Shown here: positions 53,831 to 62,976 of the stretch, piece by piece
How the letters are laid out: the number at the start of each line of letters is the position of its first letter
Position numbering within the stretch: the first letter of the stretch is position 1
Assembly (NCBI RefSeq): GCF_002163675.1
Contig: NZ_CP019334.1
Coordinates: 816,001-880,000, forward strand
DNA: 64,000 nucleotides
DNA from: Polaribacter sp. SA4-12
GTDB taxonomy: Bacteria > Bacteroidota > Bacteroidia > Flavobacteriales > Flavobacteriaceae
Direction: 5' to 3'
Notes under the pieces: generated by a model
What the model saw: only the letters and a program-made list of their open reading frames with translations
Database searches by the model: none
What the model was told of the DNA's origin: nothing
Made by a program: the position numbers and the translations under genes

Positions 53831-55228
53831 ATGAAATATAGAATCGAAAAAGATACTATGGGTAACGTAGAAGTTCCTGCAGATAAATATTGGGGAGCTC
53901 AAACAGAACGTTCTAAAAACAACTTTAAAATTGGTGCTGCAGGGTCAATGCCATTAGAAATTGTTTATGGTTTTGCATATCTTAAAAAAGCAGCAGCTTA
54001 TACAAATGCTGATTTAGGTGCTTTAACAACCGAAAAAAGAGATTTAATTGCACAAGTTTGTGATGAAATTTTAGAAGGAAAATTAGATGATCAATTTCCT
54101 TTGGTAATTTGGCAAACAGGTTCTGGTACACAATCTAATATGAATGTGAACGAAGTAATTGCTAACAGAGCACACGAAATTGCTGGAAAAGTAATTGGTG
54201 AAGGAGAAAAAACAATTCAACCAAATGATGATGTAAATAAATCACAATCATCAAATGACACATTTCCAACAGGAATGCATATTGCTGCTTATAAGAAAAT
54301 TGTAGAAACTACAATTCCTGGTATTACGCAATTAAGAGATACTTTAAAAGCAAAATCAGAAGCATTTAATGACGTAGTAAAAATTGGTCGTACGCATTTA
54401 ATGGATGCTACTCCACTTACTTTAGGTCAAGAATTTTCTGGTTATGTAGCGCAATTAAGCTTTGGTTTAAAAGCATTAAATAATACTTTAGAACATTTAT
54501 CTCAATTAGCTTTGGGAGGAACAGCAGTAGGTACAGGATTAAATACTCCTGCAGGCTATGATGTTTTAGTTGCTAAATATATTGCAGAATTTACAGGAAT
54601 GCCTTTTATAACGGCAGAAAATAAGTTTGAAGCTTTAGCTGCACATGATGCTTTTGTAGAAACTCATGGAGCTTTAAAACAAATTGCTGTTTCTTTAAAT
54701 AAAATAGCAAATGATGTTAGAATGATGGCTTCAGGACCAAGATCTGGAATTGGAGAAATCATTATTCCAGCAAACGAACCAGGTTCTTCTATTATGCCAG
54801 GTAAAGTAAATCCTACTCAATGTGAAGCTATGACAATGGTTTGTGCACAAGTTATGGGTAATGATGTTGCTGTTACTTTTGGTGGTGCTCAAGGACATTA
54901 TGAATTAAACGTATTTAAACCAGTAATGGCTTCGAATGTTTTACAATCTGCTCAATTAATTGGTGATGTTTGTAAATCTTTTGATGAAAATTGTGCTGTT
55001 GGTATTGAACCTAATCACGCAAGAATTACTGAATTAGTTAATAATTCTTTAATGTTAGTTACAGCTTTAAATACAAAGATTGGTTATTACAAATCTGCTG
55101 AAATTGCAAACACTGCTCACGCAAACGGAACTACTTTAAAGGAAGAAGCTGTACGTTTAGGTTATGTAACTCCAGAACAATATGATGAATGGGTAAAACC
55201 AGAAGAAATGATTGGAACTTTAAAATAA
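53831..55228 (+). CDS. fumC: Class II fumarate hydratase
   Basis: 465 residues; oxygen-stable, iron-free fumarase interconverting fumarate and malate. Family motifs: [15 protein letters not shown] at the start, [39 protein letters not shown], and the signature [15 protein letters not shown]. The Fnr-type promoter makes it a likely member of the anaerobic set. In many bacteria a class II fumarase replaces Fe-S fumarases when iron or cluster integrity is limiting, which would fit NO stress. Confidence 0.97.
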   Translation: MKYRIEKDTMGNVEVPADKYWGAQTERSKNNFKIGAAGSMPLEIVYGFAYLKKAAAYTNADLGALTTEKRDLIAQVCDEILEGKLDDQFPLVIWQTGSGTQSNMNVNEVIANRAHEIAGKVIGEGEKTIQPNDDVNKSQSSNDTFPTGMHIAAYKKIVETTIPGITQLRDTLKAKSEAFNDVVKIGRTHLMDATPLTLGQEFSGYVAQLSFGLKALNNTLEHLSQLALGGTAVGTGLNTPAGYDVLVAKYIAEFTGMPFITAENKFEALAAHDAFVETHGALKQIAVSLNKIANDVRMMASGPRSGIGEIIIPANEPGSSIMPGKVNPTQCEAMTMVCAQVMGNDVAVTFGGAQGHYELNVFKPVMASNVLQSAQLIGDVCKSFDENCAVGIEPNHARITELVNNSLMLVTALNTKIGYYKSAEIANTAHANGTTLKEEAVRLGYVTPEQYDEWVKPEEMIGTLK

Positions 55229-55251
55229 AAAACATTATTTTTATAAATTCT

Positions 55252-55283
55252 AAAAAGCTGCATGCTTCATGCAGCTTTTTTTT
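55252..55283 (+). terminator. Terminator after fumC
   Basis: Thirteen-base arms (55252-55264 and 55268-55280) with a CTT loop and a T-run. Confidence 0.95.
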
Positions 55284-55313
55284 AGCTAAAAGAAGTAATC
55301 ATAATAATAGAAA

Positions 55314-55793
55314 ATGAAGATGAACACACACGAAGAATTTATGAGTGAAGCTGTAAAAGCGGCTTTAAAAGGAATGAATAATAATGAAGGCGGACCTTTT
55401 GGTTGTATTGTTGTAAAAGATGGTAAAATTATTGGACACGGAAATAACAAAGTTACATCTACAAATGACCCAACAGCTCATGCAGAAGTAACAGCAATTA
55501 GAGATGCATGTAAAAATATTGAATCTTTTCAGTTAGATGGATGTATCGTTTATACTTCTTGTGAACCTTGCCCTATGTGTTTAGGTGCAATTTACTGGGC
55601 AAGACCCGACAAAGTATATTATGGAAGTAATCAACAAGACGCAGCTAATATTGGTTTTGATGATGAATTTATTTACAAAGAAATTCCTTTACCTTATGAA
55701 AAAAGAAGTATTCCTTTTGAACAAGTTGGAAGAGAAATTGCTTTAGAACCTTTTAATACATGGTCTGAAAAAGAAGACAAAACAGCATATTAG
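55314..55793 (+). CDS. Nucleoside/guanine deaminase
   Basis: 159 residues of the cytidine-deaminase-like fold. The zinc motifs are HAEVTAIRDA (proton shuttle Glu) and SCEPCPMCLGAIYWA. The segment around EFIYKEIPLPYEKRSIPF and the length resemble guanine deaminase GuaD of Bacillus, which turns guanine into xanthine. Adenosine-tRNA deaminase (TadA) is less likely given the C-terminus. A second ATG at 55320 is an alternative start. It is followed by a shared terminator. Confidence 0.9.
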   Translation: MKMNTHEEFMSEAVKAALKGMNNNEGGPFGCIVVKDGKIIGHGNNKVTSTNDPTAHAEVTAIRDACKNIESFQLDGCIVYTSCEPCPMCLGAIYWARPDKVYYGSNQQDAANIGFDDEFIYKEIPLPYEKRSIPFEQVGREIALEPFNTWSEKEDKTAY

Positions 55794-55800
55794 ATTCATA

Positions 55801-55832
55801 AAAAAATCCGAAGTTTAAACTTCGGATTTTTT
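55801..55832. terminator. Bidirectional terminator between the deaminase and DinB genes
   Basis: A perfect 30-base palindrome AAAAATCCGAAGTTT/AAACTTCGGATTTTT between two convergent genes. Confidence 0.95.
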
Positions 55833-55833
55833 A

Positions 55834-56343
55834 TTATAAATATCTTTCTTTTACAACATTTAAATGATGTATTTGATGTCCAGAAAACAAATAACCTAAA
55901 GCTCTAACAGACATTTTGTTTTCAGAAGCTACTCCAATCCTTAACAAGGATTCTTCAGAAAAACTTTTATATAATTGAATTGAAGATTTTCTTAACGTTG
56001 ACATTTCGTCTAACAAATCATAATAATCTCTTTCATTTGCAGTATCATTATCAGCAAAAATATCTTGATCAAAACCTGGTAAAGAAGTTTTATCATTTCT
56101 TGCAAAACACAAAGCTCTGTAACAAAAAATACGTTCTGTATCAATAATATGCTGAATCAATTCTTTCAATGTCCATTTACCTTCTGCATAAGAAAAATCA
56201 TGTTTTTGAATTGGTAAATCTCTCAATAAAACATCAAAATCATTTTGTGATTTTTCTAAATTTTCAATGATAGATGTATTCTCTTGAGAAACAAGTTGAA
56301 TGTATTGTTCAAAATAAGGAGCGTATTCATTTTTTGGAATCAT
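55834..56343 (-). CDS. DinB-family protein
   Basis: 169 residues from the ATG at 56343 (MIPKNEYAPYFEQYI). The DinB four-helix bundle is clear: the metal ligands are histidines in LKELIQHIIDTERIFCYRAL and GYLFSGHQIHHLNVVKERYL, with an aromatic motif in between (SLPGFDQDIFA). DinB-like proteins bind divalent metal and often act as thiol-dependent transferases or in stress responses. It is divergent from hutI. Confidence 0.9.
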   Translation of the reverse strand: MIPKNEYAPYFEQYIQLVSQENTSIIENLEKSQNDFDVLLRDLPIQKHDFSYAEGKWTLKELIQHIIDTERIFCYRALCFARNDKTSLPGFDQDIFADNDTANERDYYDLLDEMSTLRKSSIQLYKSFSEESLLRIGVASENKMSVRALGYLFSGHQIHHLNVVKERYL

Positions 56344-56390
56344 TACAATAGATTTATGTATTTTTGTTAAAGCGAATTTAATCATTTTTT

Positions 56391-57632
56391 ATGACTCATT
56401 TATTTATCAATATCAAAGAATTAATTCAAGTAAGAGATGCATCAGTAAAAAAAATTTCTGGTAAAGAAATGAACATCTTGCCTTCTATTAAGAATGCATT
56501 TTTATTAGTTAAAGATGGTCTGATTTATGATTATGGAAAGATGTCTGATTTACATGGATCTAGTTTTGATAAAAAAACAGATTGTACAGATAAAATGATA
56601 TTACCTACTTGGTGTGATTCTCATACACACATTGTTTATGCAGGTAATAGAGAACAAGAATTTGTAGATAGAATAAACGGTTTATCTTATGAGGAAATTG
56701 CAAATAATGGAGGAGGAATCTTAAATTCAGCTAAAAAATTACAAGCAACTACAGAAGATGATTTATACAATCAATCTGCAAAAAGATTAGAAGAAGTTAT
56801 TGCTTTAGGCACAGGTGCTATAGAAATAAAATCTGGTTATGGATTAACCGTTTCTTCTGAATTGAAAATGTTGCGCGTCATCAAAAAATTAAAAGAAAAT
56901 TATGATCTACCTATAAAAGCAACTTTTTTAGGAGCTCATGCAATTCCAAAAGAATTTAAAAACAATAAAGACGGATATCTCAATTTAATTATTGATGAAA
57001 TGTTGCCTCAAATTACTAAAGAAAATTTAGCAGATTTTATAGATATTTTCTGTGAAGTAGGTTATTTTTCTGTTGATGATACTGATAGAATTTTATCCGC
57101 AGGAAAAAAGTATGGATTAATACCAAAAACACATGTTAATCAATTTAATTCTATTGGTGGAATAGAAATATCAACTAAACACAATGCATTATCTGTAGAT
57201 CATTTAGAGGTATTATCTGAGAATGATTTAGAAGTATTAAAGAATTCTGAGACAATGCCAGTAGCACTTCCTTCTTGCTCATATTTTTTAAGCATTCCTT
57301 ATACTCCAGCAAGAAAAATAATTGATAATGATTTAGCGCTTGCCTTAGCTACAGACTACAATCCTGGTTCTACTCCTTCAGGAAACATGAATTTTGTTGT
57401 TGCAACTGCGTGTATTAAAATGAAAATGACTCCTAATGAAGCAATAAATGCTGCAACTATTAATGGAGCATATGCAATGAATTTAATTGAAAAAGTAGGT
57501 AGTATTACAAAAGGAAAATTAGCAAATTTTTTTATAACAAAAGAAATACCAAGTTATAATGTTATTCCATATAGTTTTGGAAATAACCAAATAGAATCTG
57601 TTTATCTAAAAGGAAAAAAAGTATCGAATTAA
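56391..57632 (+). CDS. hutI: Imidazolonepropionase
   Basis: 413 residues; hydrolyses 4-imidazolone-5-propionate to N-formiminoglutamate in histidine breakdown. Amidohydrolase motifs: CDSHTHIVYAGNREQEF (metal HxH), GAIEIKSGYGLTVSSELKML, FLGAHAIPKEF, KTHVNQFNSIGGIE and ATDYNPGSTPSGNMNFV (catalytic Asp). No other hut gene is in the window, so the pathway must be split across loci or this is a lone copy. Confidence 0.95.
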   Translation: MTHLFINIKELIQVRDASVKKISGKEMNILPSIKNAFLLVKDGLIYDYGKMSDLHGSSFDKKTDCTDKMILPTWCDSHTHIVYAGNREQEFVDRINGLSYEEIANNGGGILNSAKKLQATTEDDLYNQSAKRLEEVIALGTGAIEIKSGYGLTVSSELKMLRVIKKLKENYDLPIKATFLGAHAIPKEFKNNKDGYLNLIIDEMLPQITKENLADFIDIFCEVGYFSVDDTDRILSAGKKYGLIPKTHVNQFNSIGGIEISTKHNALSVDHLEVLSENDLEVLKNSETMPVALPSCSYFLSIPYTPARKIIDNDLALALATDYNPGSTPSGNMNFVVATACIKMKMTPNEAINAATINGAYAMNLIEKVGSITKGKLANFFITKEIPSYNVIPYSFGNNQIESVYLKGKKVSN

Positions 57633-57650
57633 CGATACTTTTTTAAATCT

Positions 57651-60122
57651 TTATTTTATTTTTAAGAAACTTAATATTTTTGAAAACACACCTTTTGGTT
57701 CTTCATTTTCATGATAACCATAACCGTATTTCCCATAACCATAGCCGTAACCATAGCCATAACCGTATCCATAACCATAGCCATAATTATTCTTAATAGA
57801 AAAGTCATTTAAGACATAACTGATATTTGTAACTTCTTTATTCTTGTATTTATCATCTATCATTTTCATCATTCCTCTTTCAGAATAATCTTGACGAATA
57901 ACATAAATAATTGCATCACCATATTTAAACAATTCTAATGCGTCAGAAACTAAACCAACTGGAGGTGTATCAATAATAACATAATCATATCTTTCCTGAA
58001 GACTTTTAATCATTTTATCTGCAGTGTCGTTTAAGAGAAGCTCTGATGGGTTAGGAGGAATTGGTCCGGATAAAATAAGATCTAAATTTGGTATTTTAGT
58101 CGGAATTATAATTTCATCTAATGTTTTTTGGTTAATTAAATGATTTACAACACCAATATCATTGGTTAAATCAAAGTCATCATAAATTTTTGGTTTTCTT
58201 AAATCTAAACCTATTAAAACGGTTTTCTTTCCACTCAAAGCAAAAACAGTTGCCATATTTATAGAAACCATTGTTTTTCCTTCACCACTAACAGAGGAAG
58301 TCAAAATTAAAGTTTTTGATGCATCTTTATCAGAAGCATTTTTAAACATAAACTGAATATTAGATCTTAAGGCCCTAAAAGATTCTGAAACTGAAGATTT
58401 CGGTCTATCAAAAACAGCTAAATTATTTTTCCCTTGATTTCTTCCAACAACTCCTAAAACAGGGATTGCATAATTATTTTGAATTTCTTCAGCTGTGTGT
58501 ATTTTTGTGTCTAAGATTTCTCTAATTATTATATAAAACAACGGAATTACGATCCCCATCATTAACCCTACTAAGTAATTAAATTGTGGTTTAGGATAAT
58601 TTGGCCCTTCCCCTAAATCTTTCGCTTCATCAATTATCTTAACATCAGACACATTCGCTGCAATAGCAGTACCTGCTTCATAACTTTTCTGTTTTAAGTA
58701 ATTATAATTCGCTTCTGAAATTTCGAAATTTCTTTGATATTTTAATAAACCTTGTTCTCTAGACGGTATTTTTTTTAATTTAGAATTAGTGAGTGATAGT
58801 CTTTTTTTAATCTTACTAATTTTATTATTATTTATGTTTCTTAAATTCGCTATATTCTCAAATAAATTATTTTTAGCAATAGAAATCTCATCGTTAAGTT
58901 TTTTTAATCCAGGGTAATTTTCTGTAACATTTCTTTTTAAAGTCTCTCTTAAAGTTGACTTTTGGATAAGTATCGTAATTTCTTCGGCTATTTTAACATC
59001 TTGTATATCAATTAAAGCAGGCACTGGAATATTTTCAGAATATTGGTTATGCGTTAAAATATAACTCCTTAAGTTCTTTAAGTAATCATTAAATTCTAAT
59101 AGAGTTTTTTTCTCTTTTTCAAGTTCAATGATTTCATCAAAAACTTGAGAACCTTCAGTAGATAAATCAAAAATATTATGAACTTCTTTATAAATTCCTA
59201 ATTCTCTTTCTATTTTATTTAAACTGTCTTGCTCTCTTACAAATAATTCGTCAATATACTTTTTCGTTTTTCTAGCATATAGAATTTTCTGCTCTTGTTT
59301 TTCAGCCTCTAAAACCTGAACTGTTGCGTTTAAATATGTTACTATTCTTCTCTTATTCGGTCCACTCATAGATAAACCTAAAAGAGATGCAGCAGCAGTT
59401 ATAGTCCTAACACTCACACCTCTATAAGCACCTACTGTCCCGTCAAAACTTGCAAACCTTATAAAATAAGTTTCACCAATATTGAATTTGTTATTCTTTC
59501 TCAAAGAAAAATTTAAAAAAGGTGTCTTTATTACTTCATCAACATTATACTCTTTTGAAAAATTGGATTTATCAGATATAAATTGACTTACAGTATTATC
59601 TTCATATACAATTAATTGATCTGAACCTAACTCATTAAAGTCAAAAGATAGTTTATATTTATTATCTCCTGTTATTTCAATTTTTAAAAGTTTGTTATAT
59701 AATTGTGGTTCATCTGTTTGAAAATTTACAGTGAATGGGGTATAACCATAAACATCTTCCTTTCTGTACCTTCCTTCTTTAAGGTAATTAACAAAGAAAT
59801 TTAATTTTTTCACTACTTTTTCATTGTGAGACCTAGAACCAATAATAACTTTTATCGTTTCTATTTCATCACTTGCTCCACCCCAATTAAATGCAATATT
59901 AGTTCCTGTAGAAAACAAAGGATTATTTTCTTCTTTCACAGAAATTGTAGTACTTAAACTAAACCTTTTTTGCTTATAACCATTCATAAACTTAGCTATA
60001 ATCAAAGCAATAATAATAGTCGCTAAAAAAAGTTTCCAATAAGAAATAATTTTAAAAACATAGCCTTTAAAATCTATATTATTTTGAATTGTAGGTGTTG
60101 TAAAATTTATTTTATTATCCAT
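57651..60122 (-). CDS. Polysaccharide co-polymerase and tyrosine autokinase (Wzc-like)
   Basis: 823 residues. An N-terminal Wzz domain with a membrane helix (WKLFLATIIIALIIAKFM) leads to a long coiled-coil periplasmic part and a GNVR-type block, then a second membrane helix (about 525-545, FNYLVGLMMGIVIPLFYIII). The cytoplasmic BY-kinase domain has Walker A SSVSGEGKTMVSINMA, Walker A' IGLDLRKPKIYDDF and Walker B YDYVIIDTPPVGL. The tail is an alternating Gly-Tyr run with up to 12 tyrosines, the autophosphorylation cluster. It follows the Wza-like gene by five bases. Confidence 0.95.
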   Translation of the reverse strand: MDNKINFTTPTIQNNIDFKGYVFKIISYWKLFLATIIIALIIAKFMNGYKQKRFSLSTTISVKEENNPLFSTGTNIAFNWGGASDEIETIKVIIGSRSHNEKVVKKLNFFVNYLKEGRYRKEDVYGYTPFTVNFQTDEPQLYNKLLKIEITGDNKYKLSFDFNELGSDQLIVYEDNTVSQFISDKSNFSKEYNVDEVIKTPFLNFSLRKNNKFNIGETYFIRFASFDGTVGAYRGVSVRTITAAASLLGLSMSGPNKRRIVTYLNATVQVLEAEKQEQKILYARKTKKYIDELFVREQDSLNKIERELGIYKEVHNIFDLSTEGSQVFDEIIELEKEKKTLLEFNDYLKNLRSYILTHNQYSENIPVPALIDIQDVKIAEEITILIQKSTLRETLKRNVTENYPGLKKLNDEISIAKNNLFENIANLRNINNNKISKIKKRLSLTNSKLKKIPSREQGLLKYQRNFEISEANYNYLKQKSYEAGTAIAANVSDVKIIDEAKDLGEGPNYPKPQFNYLVGLMMGIVIPLFYIIIREILDTKIHTAEEIQNNYAIPVLGVVGRNQGKNNLAVFDRPKSSVSESFRALRSNIQFMFKNASDKDASKTLILTSSVSGEGKTMVSINMATVFALSGKKTVLIGLDLRKPKIYDDFDLTNDIGVVNHLINQKTLDEIIIPTKIPNLDLILSGPIPPNPSELLLNDTADKMIKSLQERYDYVIIDTPPVGLVSDALELFKYGDAIIYVIRQDYSERGMMKMIDDKYKNKEVTNISYVLNDFSIKNNYGYGYGYGYGYGYGYGYGKYGYGYHENEEPKGVFSKILSFLKIK

Positions 60123-60127
60123 AAATA

Positions 60128-60940
60128 TTATAAATTTTTAGCTAAAATAACTGTAGAATATAACAATGTAAAGACTGATATTACTGTTGTAAAAGTCTGA
60201 AGTCCCGTAGTTCCAGTACCCCACGTTTTTTGCTTTAATGGAATAATATTAATAATATCATTGGGTTTGATATAAAAAACATCAGAATTAAAAGCATTTA
60301 TATCAGTTAAATCAATGGTGAATTTTTCAGTTCCAGAAATCGAATTTCTAATAATTTCTACTTTTTTTCTATTACCAACTGTAGTAATATCACCTGAGTT
60401 TGCAATTGCATCGATAACAGAAACTTTATTTTGAAAGATAACCTTAGGTCCTGGGCTAGAAATTTCTCCGATAATAGTATATTTAATTCCTGATAATTTT
60501 ACAGAAACAAAAATATCATCTTTATTCTTTAGATATTTATTTAATTCATTTTCAATTTTTTTTCTAACTTCAACTGTTGTATAACCTAAAACATTAATTT
60601 CTCCTAAAGTTGGCATTCTTATGTTACCATAACTATCAATACTATAACCAGAAAGGTAGCTAGCACCAGAACCAAAACTTTGACTTGAATTCCCTCCAGA
60701 ATTATTACCTCCAGATTGTTTTACAAAAATTGATACCATATCTTCATTAGAAGATTTAATATCTGTGGATTTAATATCAATATTTAAAATATCATCAACT
60801 TGTAGTTTATAAGGAATGTCATTTATTCTTTTTATTTCCTTTTTTTGGATAGGTTCTCCTTGTAAATAAATTAAATCTTTACTAGGAACACATGAAGAAA
60901 GAAAAACTATAGATAAGAGTAGTAAAAAGTGTTTTTTCAT
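60128..60940 (-). CDS. Polysaccharide export lipoprotein (Wza-like)
   Basis: 270 residues from the ATG at 60940, chosen because it gives a perfect lipoprotein signal (KKHFLLLLSIVFLSSC, Cys16-17). A polysaccharide-export domain (YKLQVDDILNIDIKS, LSGYSIDSYGNIRMPTLGEINVLGYT) and one SLBB domain (KYTIIGEISSPGPKVIFQNKVSVIDAIANSGDITTVGNR broken at its turn) follow, and the C-terminus is a hydrophobic helix (FTTVISVFTLLYSTVILA). It forms the outer-membrane secretion channel together with the Wzc-like kinase. No glycosyltransferases are nearby. Confidence 0.93.
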   Translation of the reverse strand: MKKHFLLLLSIVFLSSCVPSKDLIYLQGEPIQKKEIKRINDIPYKLQVDDILNIDIKSTDIKSSNEDMVSIFVKQSGGNNSGGNSSQSFGSGASYLSGYSIDSYGNIRMPTLGEINVLGYTTVEVRKKIENELNKYLKNKDDIFVSVKLSGIKYTIIGEISSPGPKVIFQNKVSVIDAIANSGDITTVGNRKKVEIIRNSISGTEKFTIDLTDINAFNSDVFYIKPNDIINIIPLKQKTWGTGTTGLQTFTTVISVFTLLYSTVILAKNL

Positions 60941-61029
60941 TTTAATTTTAGTCATCAATAAATACAAATATACTTTTTAAAAGTGATTTGCTATAATTTT
61001 ATTTTACTTTCGTTTTTTTTATAAAGACA

Positions 61030-61806
61030 ATGATTCATCTAATATTAGAATATTTAAAATTCCTTTCCAAATCATCAAATCAACATGGAGTACACTCTCC
61101 TTTTGTATTTAATTTGGTAACTAAATGTTTTTACAAAAAAACAGATATTAGTTTATGGAAATACTTTTCAAACATAAAGCAACAGTTGTTAGACAACAAA
61201 ACGGTAATAAAAGTCACTGATTTTGGTGCTGGTTCTAAAATTTTTAAATCCAACAACCGAGAAGTTTCAAAAATTACTAAAGTTGCAGGAATTTCAAATA
61301 AAAAAGCAAAATTATTAATTCGTTTAGTAGCTTACTTTAAACCAGTAAATATTTTAGAAATTGGAACCTCGATAGGTTTAGGAACTTCCTCTATTAAAAT
61401 TGGTAATAATGAATCTCTAATTACAACACTAGAAGGTTGCCCAGAAACGAGTAAAGTAGCTCAAGAATTATTCAAAAAAAACGACTTTAATAAAATCAAT
61501 ATAATTACGGGTGATTTTAATGAAACTCTTCCAAAAGTTATAAAAAACCAACAATTCGATTTCATATATTTTGATGGAAATCATAATAAAAAAGCAACTT
61601 TAGATTATTTCGATATGTGTTTACCGGCTATTAACAACAATTCTGTTTGGATTTTTGATGATATTTATTGGAGTCAGGAAATGAAAGAAGCTTGGTCAGA
61701 AATAAAAAATCATCCAAAAGTAACGGTTACTGTAGATGTTTTTCACTGGGGAATTGTTTTCTTCAGAAAAGAACAAGAAAAAGAGCATTTTAAGATAAGA
61801 GTTTAA
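61030..61806 (+). CDS. Class I SAM-dependent methyltransferase
   Basis: 258 residues. After an N-terminal helical part (YLKFLSKSSNQHGVHSPFVFNLV), the Rossmann core shows motif I NILEIGTSIGLGTSSI, ITTLEGCPETSKVAQELF and FDFIYFDGNHNKKATLDYF, the layout of O-methyltransferases of the catechol/caffeoyl type. Substrate unknown. The histidine-rich segment VHSPF near the N-terminus is conserved-looking. It is transcribed away from the Wza/Wzc pair. Confidence 0.9.
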   Translation: MIHLILEYLKFLSKSSNQHGVHSPFVFNLVTKCFYKKTDISLWKYFSNIKQQLLDNKTVIKVTDFGAGSKIFKSNNREVSKITKVAGISNKKAKLLIRLVAYFKPVNILEIGTSIGLGTSSIKIGNNESLITTLEGCPETSKVAQELFKKNDFNKINIITGDFNETLPKVIKNQQFDFIYFDGNHNKKATLDYFDMCLPAINNNSVWIFDDIYWSQEMKEAWSEIKNHPKVTVTVDVFHWGIVFFRKEQEKEHFKIRV

Positions 61807-61830
61807 CACTTTATTAGAAAAGAAACTTTG

Positions 61831-61838
61831 TAACTTTG
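61831..61838 (+). promoter_or_regulatory. -7 element of the adenosyltransferase gene
   Basis: TAACTTTG, an exact TAnnTTTG, 28 bases before the ATG at 61866. Confidence 0.6.
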
Positions 61839-61865
61839 ATACTTTAAAATTAGAAACTTATTTAA

Positions 61866-62438
61866 ATGAAAATATATACAAAAACTGGTGATACTGGTAC
61901 AACGGCTCTTTTTGGAGGAACTAGAGTTAAAAAATACAATTTACGTATTGAAAGTTATGGAACTGTAGATGAATTAAATTCTTACATTGGTTTAATAAAA
62001 GACCAAGAAATAGGTAATTCTATTAAAGAACCTTTACTTGTTATTCAGAATGAATTGTTCACTTTAGGATCAATGTTAGCAACTCCACCTGAAAAAGAAA
62101 CATTAAAAAACGGTAAAGAAAGACTTAACATACCAAAGATTGATGAAGATTCTATTCTGTTTTTAGAAAATGAAATTGATAAAATGGATTTAGAGCTTCC
62201 TCAAATGACTCATTTTATTCTTCCTGGAGGACATCAAGCAGTGTCATTTTGTCACATAGCAAGATGTGTTTGTAGACGTGCAGAACGTTTATCTGTTGAG
62301 TTAAATGATCAAGAAGCAATTAATAATGACATCATAAAATACTTAAACCGCCTTTCTGACTACCTTTTTACGTTGGCACGAAAATTGTCGAAAGACTTAG
62401 CAGTAGAGGAAATTAAATGGATTCCTGAAAAAAATTAA
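61866..62438 (+). CDS. Cob(I)alamin adenosyltransferase, PduO type
   Basis: 190 residues. The ATP-binding N-terminus TKTGDTGTTALFGGTRVKK is diagnostic, followed by YGTVDELNSYIGL, HFILPGGHQAVSFCHIARCVCRRAER and LNRLSDYLFTLAR. The enzyme attaches the adenosyl group of ATP to the cobalt of reduced cobalamin, giving coenzyme B12. No other B12 gene is nearby; it may serve a B12-dependent mutase or a salvage route. Confidence 0.94.
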   Translation: MKIYTKTGDTGTTALFGGTRVKKYNLRIESYGTVDELNSYIGLIKDQEIGNSIKEPLLVIQNELFTLGSMLATPPEKETLKNGKERLNIPKIDEDSILFLENEIDKMDLELPQMTHFILPGGHQAVSFCHIARCVCRRAERLSVELNDQEAINNDIIKYLNRLSDYLFTLARKLSKDLAVEEIKWIPEKN

Positions 62439-62557
62439 TAAGTTCTTTTTTTATCGATTCGAAGAAATTATTAAATTTTATTTAACTTATAAATCACTGA
62501 TTTTAAAGACATAACAAAATTTAATATTTACTTCACAATAAATTTCTTAAAAAAGAC

Positions 62558-62587
62558 TTGCATAATTCAGTAAAAAAATTATTTTTG
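62558..62587 (+). promoter_or_regulatory. Bacteroidota promoter upstream of the DUF2795 gene
   Basis: TTG at 62558-62560 (-33 part) and TATTTTTG at 62580-62587 (-7 part) with a 19-base spacer, the clearest complete -33/-7 pair found in the window. Confidence 0.7.
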
Positions 62588-62608
62588 CACAAAATTAAAC
62601 AATAAGAA

Positions 62609-62830
62609 ATGTATTGGACATTAGAATTAGCATCTTATTTAGCAGATGCGCCTTGGCCAGCAACCAAAGATGAGTTAATAGATTACGCTATTAGAACTGG
62701 ATCTCCTTTAGAAGTAGTAGAAAACCTACAAGATATAGAAGATGAAGGTGATTCGTATGACTCAATTGTTGAGATTTGGCCTGATTATCCGACTGAAGAT
62801 GATTATCTTTGGAATGAGGATGAATACTAA
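62609..62830 (+). CDS. DUF2795 protein
   Basis: 73 residues. The DUF2795 core is complete: YWTLELASYLADAPWPATKDELIDYAIRTGSPLEVVENL (read across its two helices), with a strongly acidic C-terminus (PTEDDYLWNEDEY). Small, cytoplasmic and highly conserved in Bacteroidota; function unknown. It is a single-gene unit with its own promoter and terminator, upstream of secA. Confidence 0.92.
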   Translation: MYWTLELASYLADAPWPATKDELIDYAIRTGSPLEVVENLQDIEDEGDSYDSIVEIWPDYPTEDDYLWNEDEY

Positions 62831-62847
62831 ATCAGAATAAAAATATA

Positions 62848-62880
62848 AAGTCTCTAAGGAGGCTTTTTTTTTGTTTTTTT
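62848..62880 (+). terminator. Terminator of the DUF2795 gene
   Basis: Seven-base arms AAGTCTC (62848-62854) and GAGGCTT (62859-62865; one G-T pair), followed by a long T-run. Confidence 0.85.
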
Positions 62881-62976
62881 TTTAATCGATAAAATGTTCT
62901 TTTTAAGTTGATAAAACTTGAATTCAAATTGAAATAACATAGTTACATAAGTAACTGTAAAACATACATATATATA

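Noticed and set aside
57709-57788. Tandem repeat taken as a CRISPR-like array
   Set aside because: The six-base units are in frame in the Wzc-like kinase and encode its Gly-Tyr tail; there are no spacers.
62941-62956. AGTTAC-ATAA-GTAACT hairpin just upstream of secA as a regulator site
   Set aside because: A six-base stem with no T-run and no second copy in the window; too short to support a call.
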